This document shows, in pieces, positions 1-5,191 of a stretch of 7,574 nt of DNA (the first letter of the stretch is position 1; each line of letters opens with the position of its first letter). Source of the DNA: Victivallales bacterium (GTDB lineage: Bacteria; Verrucomicrobiota; Lentisphaeria; Oligosphaerales; Oligosphaeraceae); contig JAGCTA010000076.1 of NCBI GenBank assembly GCA_017963875.1, forward strand, positions 1 to 7,574, in the 5' to 3' direction. The position numbers were made by a program, and so were the translations under genes. The notes under the pieces are model-generated. The model made no database searches, was not told where the DNA came from, and saw only the letters and a program-made list of their open reading frames with translations.

Positions 1-1
1 C

Positions 2-856
2 CTCCGCTGGACTGCTCTCTCGCACTGGCGCACTCCGTCTGGAGAGGCGATGTTCGCCGTCGTCGGCGACGGGTTCCGCTACGCAGCCAAGGCAATCGTC
101 GGATGCTACCCGAGATACTGGGAGCTCCTGCCGATTGCGCAGGGCAACGACGTGAGGTTCACCCTGACGCCCGAAGGCGCGCAGAGGCTCCGCGAGCACG
201 TCGGCAACGGCACTGGCGGCGTCTTCGCCCGCCTGACCGTCCACCGCGACAGAATCGAGCTCGCGGACGTCGCCGACCTTTCCAGAAGGAGCGTGTTCGC
301 GGCAACCAGCGACAGCGCGGGGCTTCCCTGCGGCGTCGAGCTCAACACCTGCTATCTGAGGCAGTTCCTGAAGATGGGCTTCCTCACGATGTCGCTCTCG
401 TCGAGGTCGCAGAACCCGCTGGCGTCGTCCGAAGGCACGGGCGTCTACCTGTTCATGCCGCGCGGCGAGAAAAAGGAGAATGCCGAGGCGACCGCCGCCG
501 AGTCCGAGACGAAGCCGCAGTCCGTCAAAACCGATGTCCAAACCAATTGTCAGGAAGGCAATTGCACACAAACCAACAACCAACCAAAGGAGAAACCGAC
601 CATGACCCAGGCCATCTCACCAATCACCGTCGCTAGACCTGTCCCGACCGCCGTCCCGCAGGCGTCCGTCACCAAGAACCCGCTGGACGAGACGCTTGCC
701 TGCATCGCCGCCATGCGCGAGCAGCTTTCCGCCCTTGAGGCGCGGCTGCTCGACGCGGGCCGCGGCATCAAGGCTGCTCTCGTCGAGCAGCGTCTGAAGG
801 AACGCCAGTACGCCGACGCGAAGCGCAAGCTGGAGCGCGTCCGCCTCGCCGTCTGA
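2..856 (+). CDS. DNA polymerase III beta sliding-clamp-like protein, 5' partial, with C-terminal coiled-coil extension
   Basis: The frame is open from base 2, so the gene probably begins upstream. An ATG at 50 with GGAGAGG just before it is possible, but clamp-like sequence continues upstream of it. Numbering from that ATG, 'YPRYWELLP' (residues 20-28) resembles the FPDYxxVIP junction into domain III of DnaN, and 'VYLFMPRG' (about 131-138) resembles the C-terminal YVxMPM that closes the clamp. Between them lie strand/helix patterns and an N-x-x-YL segment like the NxxYLLDxL helix. A clamp would end near base 470. Instead, a polar linker rich in E, K, N and Q leads into a charged helical segment. 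The linker DNA looks like an intergenic spacer with a ribosome binding site (see 602-856). Known role of the family: a ring that tethers polymerase to DNA. A mobile-element clamp paralogue is my inference. The family call is from motifs only. Confidence 0.65.
   Translation, partial: LRWTALSHWRTPSGEAMFAVVGDGFRYAAKAIVGCYPRYWELLPIAQGNDVRFTLTPEGAQRLREHVGNGTGGVFARLTVHRDRIELADVADLSRRSVFAATSDSAGLPCGVELNTCYLRQFLKMGFLTMSLSSRSQNPLASSEGTGVYLFMPRGEKKENAEATAAESETKPQSVKTDVQTNCQEGNCTQTNNQPKEKPTMTQAISPITVARPVPTAVPQASVTKNPLDETLACIAAMREQLSALEARLLDAGRGIKAALVEQRLKERQYADAKRKLERVRLAV
602..856 (+). CDS. Internal in-frame start: 84-residue coiled-coil protein
   Basis: ATG 602 is preceded by AAAGGAG with about 8 bases of spacing, the same arrangement as the other starts in this cluster. 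The upstream 60 bases are A/C-rich like the true intergenic spacers here. The reading frame is the same as the clamp-like gene and no stop separates them. The product would be 84 residues: an Ala/Pro/Val-rich head (1-28), then a charged helix from about 30 to 84 with heptad-like Leu/Ala spacing and many Arg and Lys. I do not recognise a family. It could be a separate protein translated from the internal site, or the C-terminal extension of a fused product. Both could be made from one message. Confidence 0.5.
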   Translation: MTQAISPITVARPVPTAVPQASVTKNPLDETLACIAAMREQLSALEARLLDAGRGIKAALVEQRLKERQYADAKRKLERVRLAV

Positions 857-875
857 CGTGCCAGCGACACGCAAC

Positions 876-925
876 CGCACACGTCCAGCCCGTCTGTCAG
901 CCAGGTGGTAGCCTGGGCGTGTGCG
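876..925 (+). other. Long stem-loop in the spacer before the DpnD-like gene
   Basis: Arms at 876-888 and 913-925 pair over 13 positions (one G-T wobble) around a 24-base loop. No T-run follows, so it is not an ordinary intrinsic terminator. It sits about 10 bases ahead of the AGGAG of the next gene and could act in mRNA processing, stability or translational control. The role is inference. Confidence 0.45.
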
Positions 926-946
926 CCGCTTGACAGGAGAAAGACA

Positions 947-1150
947 ATGGGCAAATACCAGATCATCATCGAGGAGACCATCGCGGACGACTTCGCCGTC
1001 GAGGCCAGCTCACCCGACGAGGCGCGCTCCATTGCGGAGCGGAAGTACAGGTCAGGCGAGCTCGTCATCGAGGACGGCGAGGTGCAGACACGACGCATCG
1101 CCGTCAACAACGACAACTGCGAGAACCTCATCGACTTTCAGGAGTTCTAA
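947..1150 (+). CDS. DpnD/PcfM-like small protein
   Basis: The product is 67 residues, starting at ATG 947 because AGGAG lies 7 bases upstream. An in-frame GTG at 905 falls inside a stem-loop and is less likely. The sequence opens with MGKYQIIIEET, a beta strand plus ET, followed by a V-x-A strand (VEASSPDEA), the 'DEARSIAERKYRSGEL' helix with a conserved-looking YRxGE, and a final strand. This is the layout of the DpnD/PcfM-like family (small proteins in DpnII restriction loci and in conjugative plasmids such as pCF10), whose function is poorly understood. The acidic tail (DNCENLIDFQEF) is less typical. It lies 90 bases after the clamp-like gene and 30 bases before the next gene, in the same orientation, so it is probably in the same operon. 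Confidence 0.7.
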   Translation: MGKYQIIIEETIADDFAVEASSPDEARSIAERKYRSGELVIEDGEVQTRRIAVNNDNCENLIDFQEF

Positions 1151-1180
1151 CCAAACCAACCCAAACAGGAGATTGCAACC

Positions 1181-1681
1181 ATGCTGAAACTCAATGCATC
1201 CTATTCAAAGAAAGTGCCCGCCGAAAGCGAGTACAGTTCGCAGTCCTACCACGCGCAGATTGAAGTCGAACTTCCCGACGGCCTCAGCCAGCAGCAGTTG
1301 CAGGAGAAGGTCCACAACGTATTCGAGTTCGTCCGCTCGTCCGTGGAGACCGAGCTCCAGAACAACGTCGCCGCACAGCAGTCGCAACCGCCGCAGATGC
1401 CCCCCGTGCCGCAGCAGCAGTACAATGCGCCGCAGCAGTACGGAGCACCGCAGCAGAACTATCAGCAGCAGCCGCAGAACCAGAGAAGCCAGGGCCGACA
1501 GTACCGCAACGCCAACGCCGTCGCCTCGCCAAAGCAGGTGAACTACCTTCTGAGCCTTGCGAAGCGGACGGGCTGGACAATCCAGCAGATTCTCCAGAGA
1601 TGCCAGATTCCCAACATCGAGGCGATTCCCGCCAAGGTTTGCAGCGAACTCATCCAGGAGTTCTCGGCGACCGCCGCGTAG
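1181..1681 (+). CDS. Gln/Pro-linker protein with conserved N-terminal domain and small C-terminal helical domain
   Basis: The product is 166 residues and starts 8 bases after AGGAG. Residues 1-62 form a compact domain (KLNASYSKKVP, then 'SYHAQIEVELPDGL', then an amphipathic helix 'KVHNVFEFVRSSVETEL'). From memory this resembles a family seen in phage and plasmid replication/recombination neighbourhoods. Residues 65-108 are a low-complexity linker made of QQ, PQ and QQYxAP units. Residues 114-163 form a second domain starting 'ASPKQVNYLLSLAKRTGWT' and ending 'CSELIQEF'. It resembles the small K-Q-I-x-Y-L-x-x-L-A helical domain found at the end of some phage and plasmid DNA-metabolism proteins. 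A DNA- or ssDNA-binding accessory role is inference from layout and neighbours. It precedes the nuclease gene by 69 bases, so the two are likely co-expressed. Confidence 0.6.
   Translation: MLKLNASYSKKVPAESEYSSQSYHAQIEVELPDGLSQQQLQEKVHNVFEFVRSSVETELQNNVAAQQSQPPQMPPVPQQQYNAPQQYGAPQQNYQQQPQNQRSQGRQYRNANAVASPKQVNYLLSLAKRTGWTIQQILQRCQIPNIEAIPAKVCSELIQEFSATAA
1411..1475 (+). repeat. CAG/CCG-rich low-complexity coding repeat
   Basis: Short imperfect tandem units encode QQYNAP, QQYGAP and QQNYQQQ within the linker of the 166-residue protein. Runs of CAG codons make this stretch prone to slippage and to length variation between strains. Confidence 0.6.
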
Positions 1682-1697
1682 CATTTCCACCCACAAC

Positions 1698-1722
1698 GCC
1701 CGTGGCCTGAAAAGCCTCGGGC
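1698..1722 (+). other. Small stem-loop in the spacer before the nuclease gene
   Basis: GCCCG (1698-1702) pairs with CGGGC (1718-1722), then a T-T mismatch, then GGC pairs with GCC, around a CTGAAAA loop. No T-run follows, so read-through is expected. It may be a weak attenuator or an mRNA-stability element. Confidence 0.3.
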
Positions 1723-1750
1723 ATAACCAAACACATCAGGAGACACGATT

Positions 1751-2614
1751 ATGGAAGAATCCAATCCCAAACCCACGCTCGCGCAGCTCAAGGAGCAGCC
1801 GCACTACTCCTACAGCGCACTCAACACCTACATCAACACCTGCCAGCTCTTGTACTACTACCGCTACATCGAAAAGGCCGAGGCGGAGCGCACCCCCGTT
1901 GCGCTTCCCTTCGGCTCCGCGTTCCACAGTGTCCTGTCCGAGCAGGCGCAGGCGGCGAAGAACGGCAAACGGCTGACCGCCGACGAGATGACCGAGGCGT
2001 TTGCGACGTATTTCCAGGCCAACTGCAAGGACGCGGCAAACATCGTCTTCAAGCGCGACGAGAACATCGAGGACCAGATTGCGACCGCCAAACGCATGTT
2101 CGAGGCCGTGGCGTGGATCGACTACTACAACATCCTGTCCGTGGCCGAGCCGTTCAAGGTGGAGATGCCAGGTCTTTCCAAGCCGCTCATAGGCGAACTG
2201 GACATGGTGATTTCCGAGCATACGCCGTTCGACGACGAGAGCGACCGCCCCTACGACACCATCGTGGACTTCAAGACCGCCGCGAGGATGTGGCCTGACG
2301 ACAAGCCGATGAAGGATTTGCAGGCGACCGTTTTCAGCTACGCCTTCGAGAAGGTTCATGGGCGCAGACCGTCCTTCCGTTTCGATGTCGTGACCAAGAC
2401 GAAGGAGCCTGCTGTCAAACACTTCTTCACCAGCCGCGACGAAGGCCACTACAGGCGTCTGGAAAAACTGTTCGTCACCGCCGACAAGGGGATTCAGGCA
2501 GGCGTGTTCCTGCCGAATGAATCATCGTTTGCGTGTTCGGACTGCCCGTATGCCGACCGCTGCTCCGGATGGCACTGCAATTCCGCTCATTCCGAATTGC
2601 CGACCGCCGCCTGA
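1751..2614 (+). CDS. RecB/Cas4-type PD-(D/E)XK exonuclease with Fe-S cysteines
   Basis: The product is 287 residues, with AGGAG 8 bases before ATG 1751. The motifs fall in the order of the PDDEXK_1/RecB-Cas4 nuclease family. 'SYSALNTYINTC' (residues 20-31) is the S-x-L-x-x-Y-x-x-C entry motif. 'PFGSAFHSVL' (53-62) contains the active-site His59. E133 lies in 'AEPFKVEMP', D151 in 'IGELDMVI' and D173-x-K175 in 'VDFKT'. 'LQATVFSYAF' (190-199) is the Q-x-x-x-Y motif with Q191 and Y197. Cys31 plus Cys262, Cys265 and Cys271 match the spacing of the 4Fe-4S cluster in AddB, Cas4 and related nucleases. All catalytic residues I can place are present, so it is probably active on DNA ends or single strands. 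There is no helicase, Cas1 or Cas2 nearby and no CRISPR array, so a Cas role is unsupported. End processing for recombination or replication of a mobile element fits the context. A terminator follows. Confidence 0.85.
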   Translation: MEESNPKPTLAQLKEQPHYSYSALNTYINTCQLLYYYRYIEKAEAERTPVALPFGSAFHSVLSEQAQAAKNGKRLTADEMTEAFATYFQANCKDAANIVFKRDENIEDQIATAKRMFEAVAWIDYYNILSVAEPFKVEMPGLSKPLIGELDMVISEHTPFDDESDRPYDTIVDFKTAARMWPDDKPMKDLQATVFSYAFEKVHGRRPSFRFDVVTKTKEPAVKHFFTSRDEGHYRRLEKLFVTADKGIQAGVFLPNESSFACSDCPYADRCSGWHCNSAHSELPTAA

Positions 2615-2638
2615 TCCGCAACCTTCCAACCTTAGACT

Positions 2639-2669
2639 GGCTGTTCCCGCATAGGGGAGCAGCCTTTTT
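2639..2669 (+). terminator. Intrinsic terminator after the nuclease gene
   Basis: A 10-bp stem (2639-2648 with 2655-2664, one G-T wobble) with a GCATAG loop is followed at once by five T. It lies 25 bases past the nuclease stop. Because the DUF932 gene downstream has no obvious promoter of its own, this may act as partial termination that lowers expression of the distal genes. Confidence 0.8.
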
Positions 2670-2707
2670 CATTTTCACCATCATTACCCCAAAAGGAGAC
2701 AAGAACC

Positions 2708-3433
2708 ATGGGACTTTGTTTAGCCAACCCCACCGACAAGTTCGTTGACCGCGAGACGCTTGCCCTCGTGCCGACGCCGGAACCCACGCAGACGTGGCGG
2801 CCTGTGCCGCACATCGCCGTGGTCGATGCCGTCGAATCCGCCATCTCCAGACGAGGGATGCTCATTGAATCCGAACGGTTCGGGCTTGCCCGCGACCAGA
2901 AGAAGATGTTTGGCGTCATCACGCTCGCCAACCGCAGCATTCCCGAATGGACGAGATGCGTCGGCATCTGAAATTCGCACGACCAGAGTTTCGCCGCAGG
3001 CATCTGCTGCGGCGTGAGCGTGCTGGTCTGCTCCAATCTCTGCTTCGGCGGGGAGTTCGTCATCAAGCGCCGCCATACCTCTGGCATTGACCTGAACTCG
3101 ATGGTGGAGGACACGATGGACGCGATGGCCGACTCGTACCTGTCATTTGAAGAGCGTCTGCTTGTACTTCACGATGAACCTGTTACAGACGACCAGGCGA
3201 GAATCTTCATCGTCAAGGCAGCCGAGTTCGGAGCAATCCCGAGTTGCGACATCCTCGCCGTGTTCGGGGAGTATTTGGAACCGAGACATGGCGAGTTCAG
3301 CGAGCGTAGCCAATGGTCTTTGCTGAACGCCTTTACGGAGGTCGCCCACAAGTATACGCCCGCAAGGTTCGACATCTGCAACCGCAAGCTCACCCGCCTT
3401 TTCGAGCTGGACGGACAGCCAGCCATTCACTAA
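2708..3433 (+). pseudogene. DUF932 family protein interrupted by an in-frame TGA
   Basis: ATG 2708 has AAAGGAG about 9 bases upstream. The frame reads 87 codons, meets TGA at 2969-2971, then stays open and in the same frame to TAA at 3431-3433. Joined, the product is about 241 residues and looks continuous: 'WTRCVGI', the stop, then 'NSHDQSFAAGICCG'. The DUF932 family, common in plasmids and phages, has G-I-R-N/S-S-x-D-K-S here, so the TGA stands where Arg is expected and one C-to-T change (CGA to TGA) explains it. Downstream motifs also fit: 'VLVCSNLCFGGE' (family VFVCDNLxFxGE), 'KRRHT' and 'RSQWSLLNAFTEV' (family W-x-L-x-NAxTE). The family's function is unsettled. Other genes here end in TGA, so a changed genetic code is unlikely. 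Alternatives are stop read-through, two separately translated parts, or a sequencing error. Confidence 0.75.
3014..3433 (+). CDS. C-terminal DUF932 fragment, possible GTG restart
   Basis: If the TGA at 2969 is not read through, the distal part could be translated from GTG 3014 as 139 residues starting 'MSVLVCSNLCFGG'. No convincing Shine-Dalgarno site precedes this GTG, and it would begin in the middle of a conserved block. I see it as the tail of the interrupted DUF932 gene rather than as a gene of its own. Confidence 0.35.
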   Translation: MSVLVCSNLCFGGEFVIKRRHTSGIDLNSMVEDTMDAMADSYLSFEERLLVLHDEPVTDDQARIFIVKAAEFGAIPSCDILAVFGEYLEPRHGEFSERSQWSLLNAFTEVAHKYTPARFDICNRKLTRLFELDGQPAIH

Positions 3434-3462
3434 CCACACCCAGTAACCAGAAGGAGACGCCG

Positions 3463-3489
3463 ATGAACACCGTCAACACTCCACCGTAA
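3463..3489 (+). CDS. 8-codon ORF with a strong ribosome binding site
   Basis: AAGGAG at 3451-3456 lies 6 bases before ATG 3463. The frame encodes MNTVNTPP and then TAA. The signal is as good as those of the real genes here but the product is tiny. It may be a leader peptide ahead of the stem-loop at 3542-3575, or the remaining start of a gene whose body was deleted. Confidence 0.35.
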   Translation: MNTVNTPP

Positions 3490-3541
3490 CCGACTGAATC
3501 AAGCGACCTTGTTTCAGCCGAAAACCAAAAGAAAACCACCC

Positions 3542-3575
3542 GTCCCCACAGGCGTGGAAACGACCTGTGGGGGAC
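3542..3575 (+). other. GC-rich stem-loop upstream of the zinc-ribbon gene
   Basis: GTCCCCACAGG (3542-3552) pairs with CCTGTGGGGGAC (3564-3575) over 11 bp with one bulged G, around an 11-base loop. No T-run follows on either strand. It lies 28 bases before ATG 3603 and could be an mRNA-processing, stability or attenuation element. Confidence 0.5.
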
Positions 3576-3602
3576 ATTCAGCAAATAAGGAGACAAAACA
3601 CC

Positions 3603-3908
3603 ATGAGCATCCATTCATGCCCAAACTGCGGTTCAACCAACATTCATCTAAGACCAAGCGCCGCACGCACCTGCGGCGGGCTCGGAGCCATCTCGGGCGG
3701 TGCCAGCGCCGTGTCCGGGGGAACGACGGGGGCGGCGATTGGAACCGCCATCATGCCCGGCATCGGCACGGCCATCGGCGGAATCGCCGGAGCCTTCGCG
3801 GGCCTGCTTTCAGGCGCACTCGGAGGCGCAGCCGTGGGACGGGCCATCGACCGCCGAATCATCAAGGCGTACCGCTGCGACGACTGCGGACACCAGTTCG
3901 CAGCCTGA
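3603..3908 (+). CDS. Zinc ribbon split by a glycine-zipper membrane segment
   Basis: The product is 101 residues, with AAGGAG about 11 bases before ATG 3603. 'CPNC' (C6, C9) near the start and 'CDDC' (C92, C95) near the end make a four-cysteine zinc ribbon. Between them, residues 24-84 are almost only Gly, Ala, Ile, Ser and Leu, with repeated GxxxG and GAxxG patterns typical of a glycine-zipper hairpin. The predicted shape is a soluble zinc knob formed by both ends and a pair of helices that insert in or lie on a membrane. There is no signal peptide. I know no assigned function for this architecture. It could be a small membrane-active protein of the element. The next gene follows after 36 bases. 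Confidence 0.65.
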   Translation: MSIHSCPNCGSTNIHLRPSAARTCGGLGAISGGASAVSGGTTGAAIGTAIMPGIGTAIGGIAGAFAGLLSGALGGAAVGRAIDRRIIKAYRCDDCGHQFAA

Positions 3909-3944
3909 CACAACCATTCATCGCTAGAATAAAGGATTAAACAC

Positions 3945-4382
3945 ATGAACAACACAAGCATTTTCAGGAATCATTCACTCGTACACAACTACAATCCCGA
4001 CAACACGTTGGGACGGGACGAACGCGAAATGCTGCTGATGGCATTCGGCCCACAGGACCGATTGGACTATCCAACCGAGCCTCTGGAGATGGCGAACGGC
4101 TGCGTGGTCGAGCGCTATGTCATTCCTGATGAAGACAAGCAGAAAATTATGGACATGCTGTTTCCGTTCTTTGAGCAGCCGTCTTTGGATGACGAGCGTC
4201 TTGACATCCACTGCAACAGGAAATTCAAGGTGCGGGACTTCATGGTGACGCGCGAGGGCGACGGCAACTTCCTCGTCTCGCCCTACTACGCCGAGGCTGG
4301 CGGCACCGTACTGGACTGGGTGATGCCAGAAAAAGCTAATGGAGATGACACAATCCTCAGCATCGGCACAATCCGCCGCTGA
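3945..4382 (+). CDS. Unrecognised 145-residue protein
   Basis: ATG 3945 is preceded by AAAGGA with about 8 bases of spacing. The codon use matches the upstream genes, which supports it being real, and it ends 15 bases before a terminator, as expected for the last gene of the unit. The protein looks soluble, with no signal peptide or membrane segment. It has an acidic first half (DNTLGRDEREMLLMAFGPQD), a predicted helix 'DEDKQKIMDMLFPFFEQ', and strands around 'FKVRDFMVTREGDGNFLVSP' and 'GTVLDWVMPE'. I do not recognise a family and assign no function. Confidence 0.7.
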   Translation: MNNTSIFRNHSLVHNYNPDNTLGRDEREMLLMAFGPQDRLDYPTEPLEMANGCVVERYVIPDEDKQKIMDMLFPFFEQPSLDDERLDIHCNRKFKVRDFMVTREGDGNFLVSPYYAEAGGTVLDWVMPEKANGDDTILSIGTIRR

Positions 4383-4397
4383 CATGGATTGTCGTTT

Positions 4398-4431
4398 AAA
4401 GAGATGCCGCCAACGGGAGGCTTCTCTTTTT
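4398..4431 (+). terminator. Intrinsic terminator closing the + strand gene cluster
   Basis: AAAGAGA (4398-4404) pairs with TCTCTTT (4423-4429). A T-T mismatch and a GCC/GGC inner stem lie above, around a 10-base loop, and the 3' arm ends in a run of five T. It starts 15 bases after the stop of the 145-residue gene. Confidence 0.7.
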
Positions 4432-4441
4432 CATATCACGG

Positions 4442-4585
4442 CTACGCTATCTCCTTCCAGCCGTCGATGCGGCCCTTTTCTGAGTCGAAGTTGACACCAA
4501 CCAAGATAATCGACAGGCCACAGGACTGGAATTTCTCGTAGTAGTGGTGGTAAACAAGCTGGCTCATGGCCTCGTCCAGTGGGCT
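4442..4585 (-). pseudogene. C-terminal fragment of an AAA-ATPase-like / PD-(D/E)XK (DUF1703-type) protein
   Basis: Read on the minus strand, the last 47 codons before the stop at 4442 contain 'SPLDEAMSQLV', 'YYEKF' and 'LVGVNFDSEKGRIDGWK'. This matches the end of the AAA-ATPase-like proteins with a C-terminal PD-(D/E)XK nuclease-like domain (DUF1703), whose final block reads I-G-V-x-F-D/S-S-E-x-R-x-I-x-x-W-K. Full proteins of this family are about 500 residues or more. Here the match stops near 4585 and the frame beyond runs into low-complexity sequence and the tRNA-like element, so the ATPase domain and most of the nuclease domain are missing. I read it as a decayed remnant left by deletion or by insertion of neighbouring DNA. 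These genes are common and often fragmented in gut bacteria. Confidence 0.65.
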
Positions 4586-4624
4586 TTTTTCTTTTCTCTC
4601 TTTGTGCTTTTTTGAACAGCATAA

Positions 4625-4727
4625 CGGGGCAAGGTGGACTAATGGTGAACGCATCTTTATACATGGTATTTGCCATTCTTGACAGAAGGGCAAAAGGTCG
4701 TGAGTTCGAACCTCACTGTTCCGACCA
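4625..4727 (+). tRNA. Atypical tRNA-like element, isotype not assignable
   Basis: The 3' half is canonical: AGGTC variable loop, T-arm GTGAG-TTCGAAC-CTCAC (4700-4716), acceptor strand TGTTCCG (4717-4723), discriminator A and an encoded CCA (4725-4727). The 5' strand CGGGGCA (4625-4631) pairs with it over 7 bp using two G-T wobbles. A D-arm-like GTG...CGC with GG in the loop (4634-4652) follows. The middle is wrong for a normal tRNA. TTTGC (4669-4673) and GCAAA (4690-4694) could be the anticodon stem, but they enclose 16 bases rather than 7, and about 15 extra bases precede them. The total is 103 bases against about 76. Position 8 is A rather than T. C1-G72 with A73 is proline-like, but no proline anticodon loop is seen. 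It may be a decayed or interrupted tRNA, or a hybrid made by integration at a tRNA 3' end. Confidence 0.45.
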
Positions 4728-4740
4728 TCGCTTTTCCCAT

Positions 4741-4782
4741 AGCCCGTCAATGGCTTACCCATTGGCGGGCTGTTTCGTTTCT
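4741..4782 (+). terminator. Strong intrinsic terminator after the tRNA-like element
   Basis: A 13-bp stem (4741-4753 with 4759-4771, one G-T wobble) with a five-base loop is followed by GTTTCGTTTCT. It begins 13 bases past the CCA, where a tRNA transcription terminator is expected, which supports the element being or having been transcribed. Confidence 0.75.
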
Positions 4783-5191
4783 GCCAACCTCCTCAAACTG
4801 CGGCACTTGTGCGGATTCTCCGTTTCCAGTGATTCCCCTGCGGAGGAGGGATAAAAGGTCGTTTCGGACGCTTCTCCAGACGTTTTCCCGCCGATTTTCT
4901 CCGTTTGAAAAGACCGCCGACTTTTCCACTAAATCGACATTTTCCGCCTCAAGACGCCGCTATTCTCCGCTTTTTTCTTGAATAGCGTTGCATGGATATC
5001 AAGAGAAAGGCGATAAAAATCTTCTCCGCAGAAGAACAGCCGATGATTTTGAGGTGCAGTCGGAGAAGATTTCAAACCTCAAATACAAGATATGAGATGC
5101 GAAAAGCGACCTTTTACAAATCGGCTTTTCGGGCAAAAAAGAGCCGCTGTGCATCGCAGCCCGACGACCTGTCCGACAAAAAGTCTCTCAA
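4783..5191. other. Non-coding stretch, pyrimidine-rich, with recurring TTCTCCG
   Basis: No ORF with a ribosome binding site is seen over about 410 bases. From about 4862 to 4980 the + strand is mostly C and T. TTCTCCG recurs at 4816, 4899, 4963 and 5022, and its complement lies inside the right arm at 5061. A weak promoter-like pair, TTGCAT (4988) and GATAAA (about 5012), precedes the inverted repeats. A 75-codon ORF from 4992 lacks a ribosome binding site and protein-like character. Confidence 0.4.
5017..5083. repeat. Two interlocked inverted repeats (pseudoknot topology)
   Basis: Arm A at 5017-5028 is perfectly complementary to A' at 5061-5072 (12 bp). Arm B at 5048-5055 is perfectly complementary to B' at 5076-5083 (8 bp). 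The order is A-B-A'-B', so the stems either form a pseudoknot or exclude each other. On the minus strand the A stem runs into TTTTTA and could end minus-strand transcripts, though its loop of 32 bases is long. Confidence 0.5.

Noticed and set aside
550..1131. 193-codon minus-strand ORF
   Set aside because: It crosses the antisense of two real genes and their spacer, is rich in Ser/Arg/Ala as expected from reversed GC-rich codons, and has no start signal.
1205..1696. 163-codon minus-strand Leu/Arg-rich ORF
   Set aside because: It is the complement of CAG repeats, which produces the Leu runs. It is a shadow of the Gln/Pro-linker gene.
1736..2449. 237-codon minus-strand ORF
   Set aside because: It is antisense to the nuclease gene, whose motifs are clear. 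It has no ribosome binding site and its composition is that of a high-GC shadow frame.
1751..2614. Nuclease as Cas4 of a CRISPR system
   Set aside because: There are no direct-repeat/spacer arrays and no Cas1 or Cas2 in the window. The motifs fit the wider RecB-like family equally well.
2708..3433. Altered genetic code or selenocysteine at the DUF932 TGA
   Set aside because: The clamp-like, nuclease, 145-residue and first coiled-coil genes all end in TGA, and the family position is Arg rather than Trp, Gly or Cys/Sec.
4692..5115. AAAAGGTCG at 4692 and 4853 and its complement near 5107 as attachment sites
   Set aside because: Nine to ten matching bases are too short, and no integrase or matching flank supports it.
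5122..5146. CGGCT...AGCCG stem as a terminator
   Set aside because: The stem is only 5 bp at its base with a large A/T interior, and no T-run follows on either strand.
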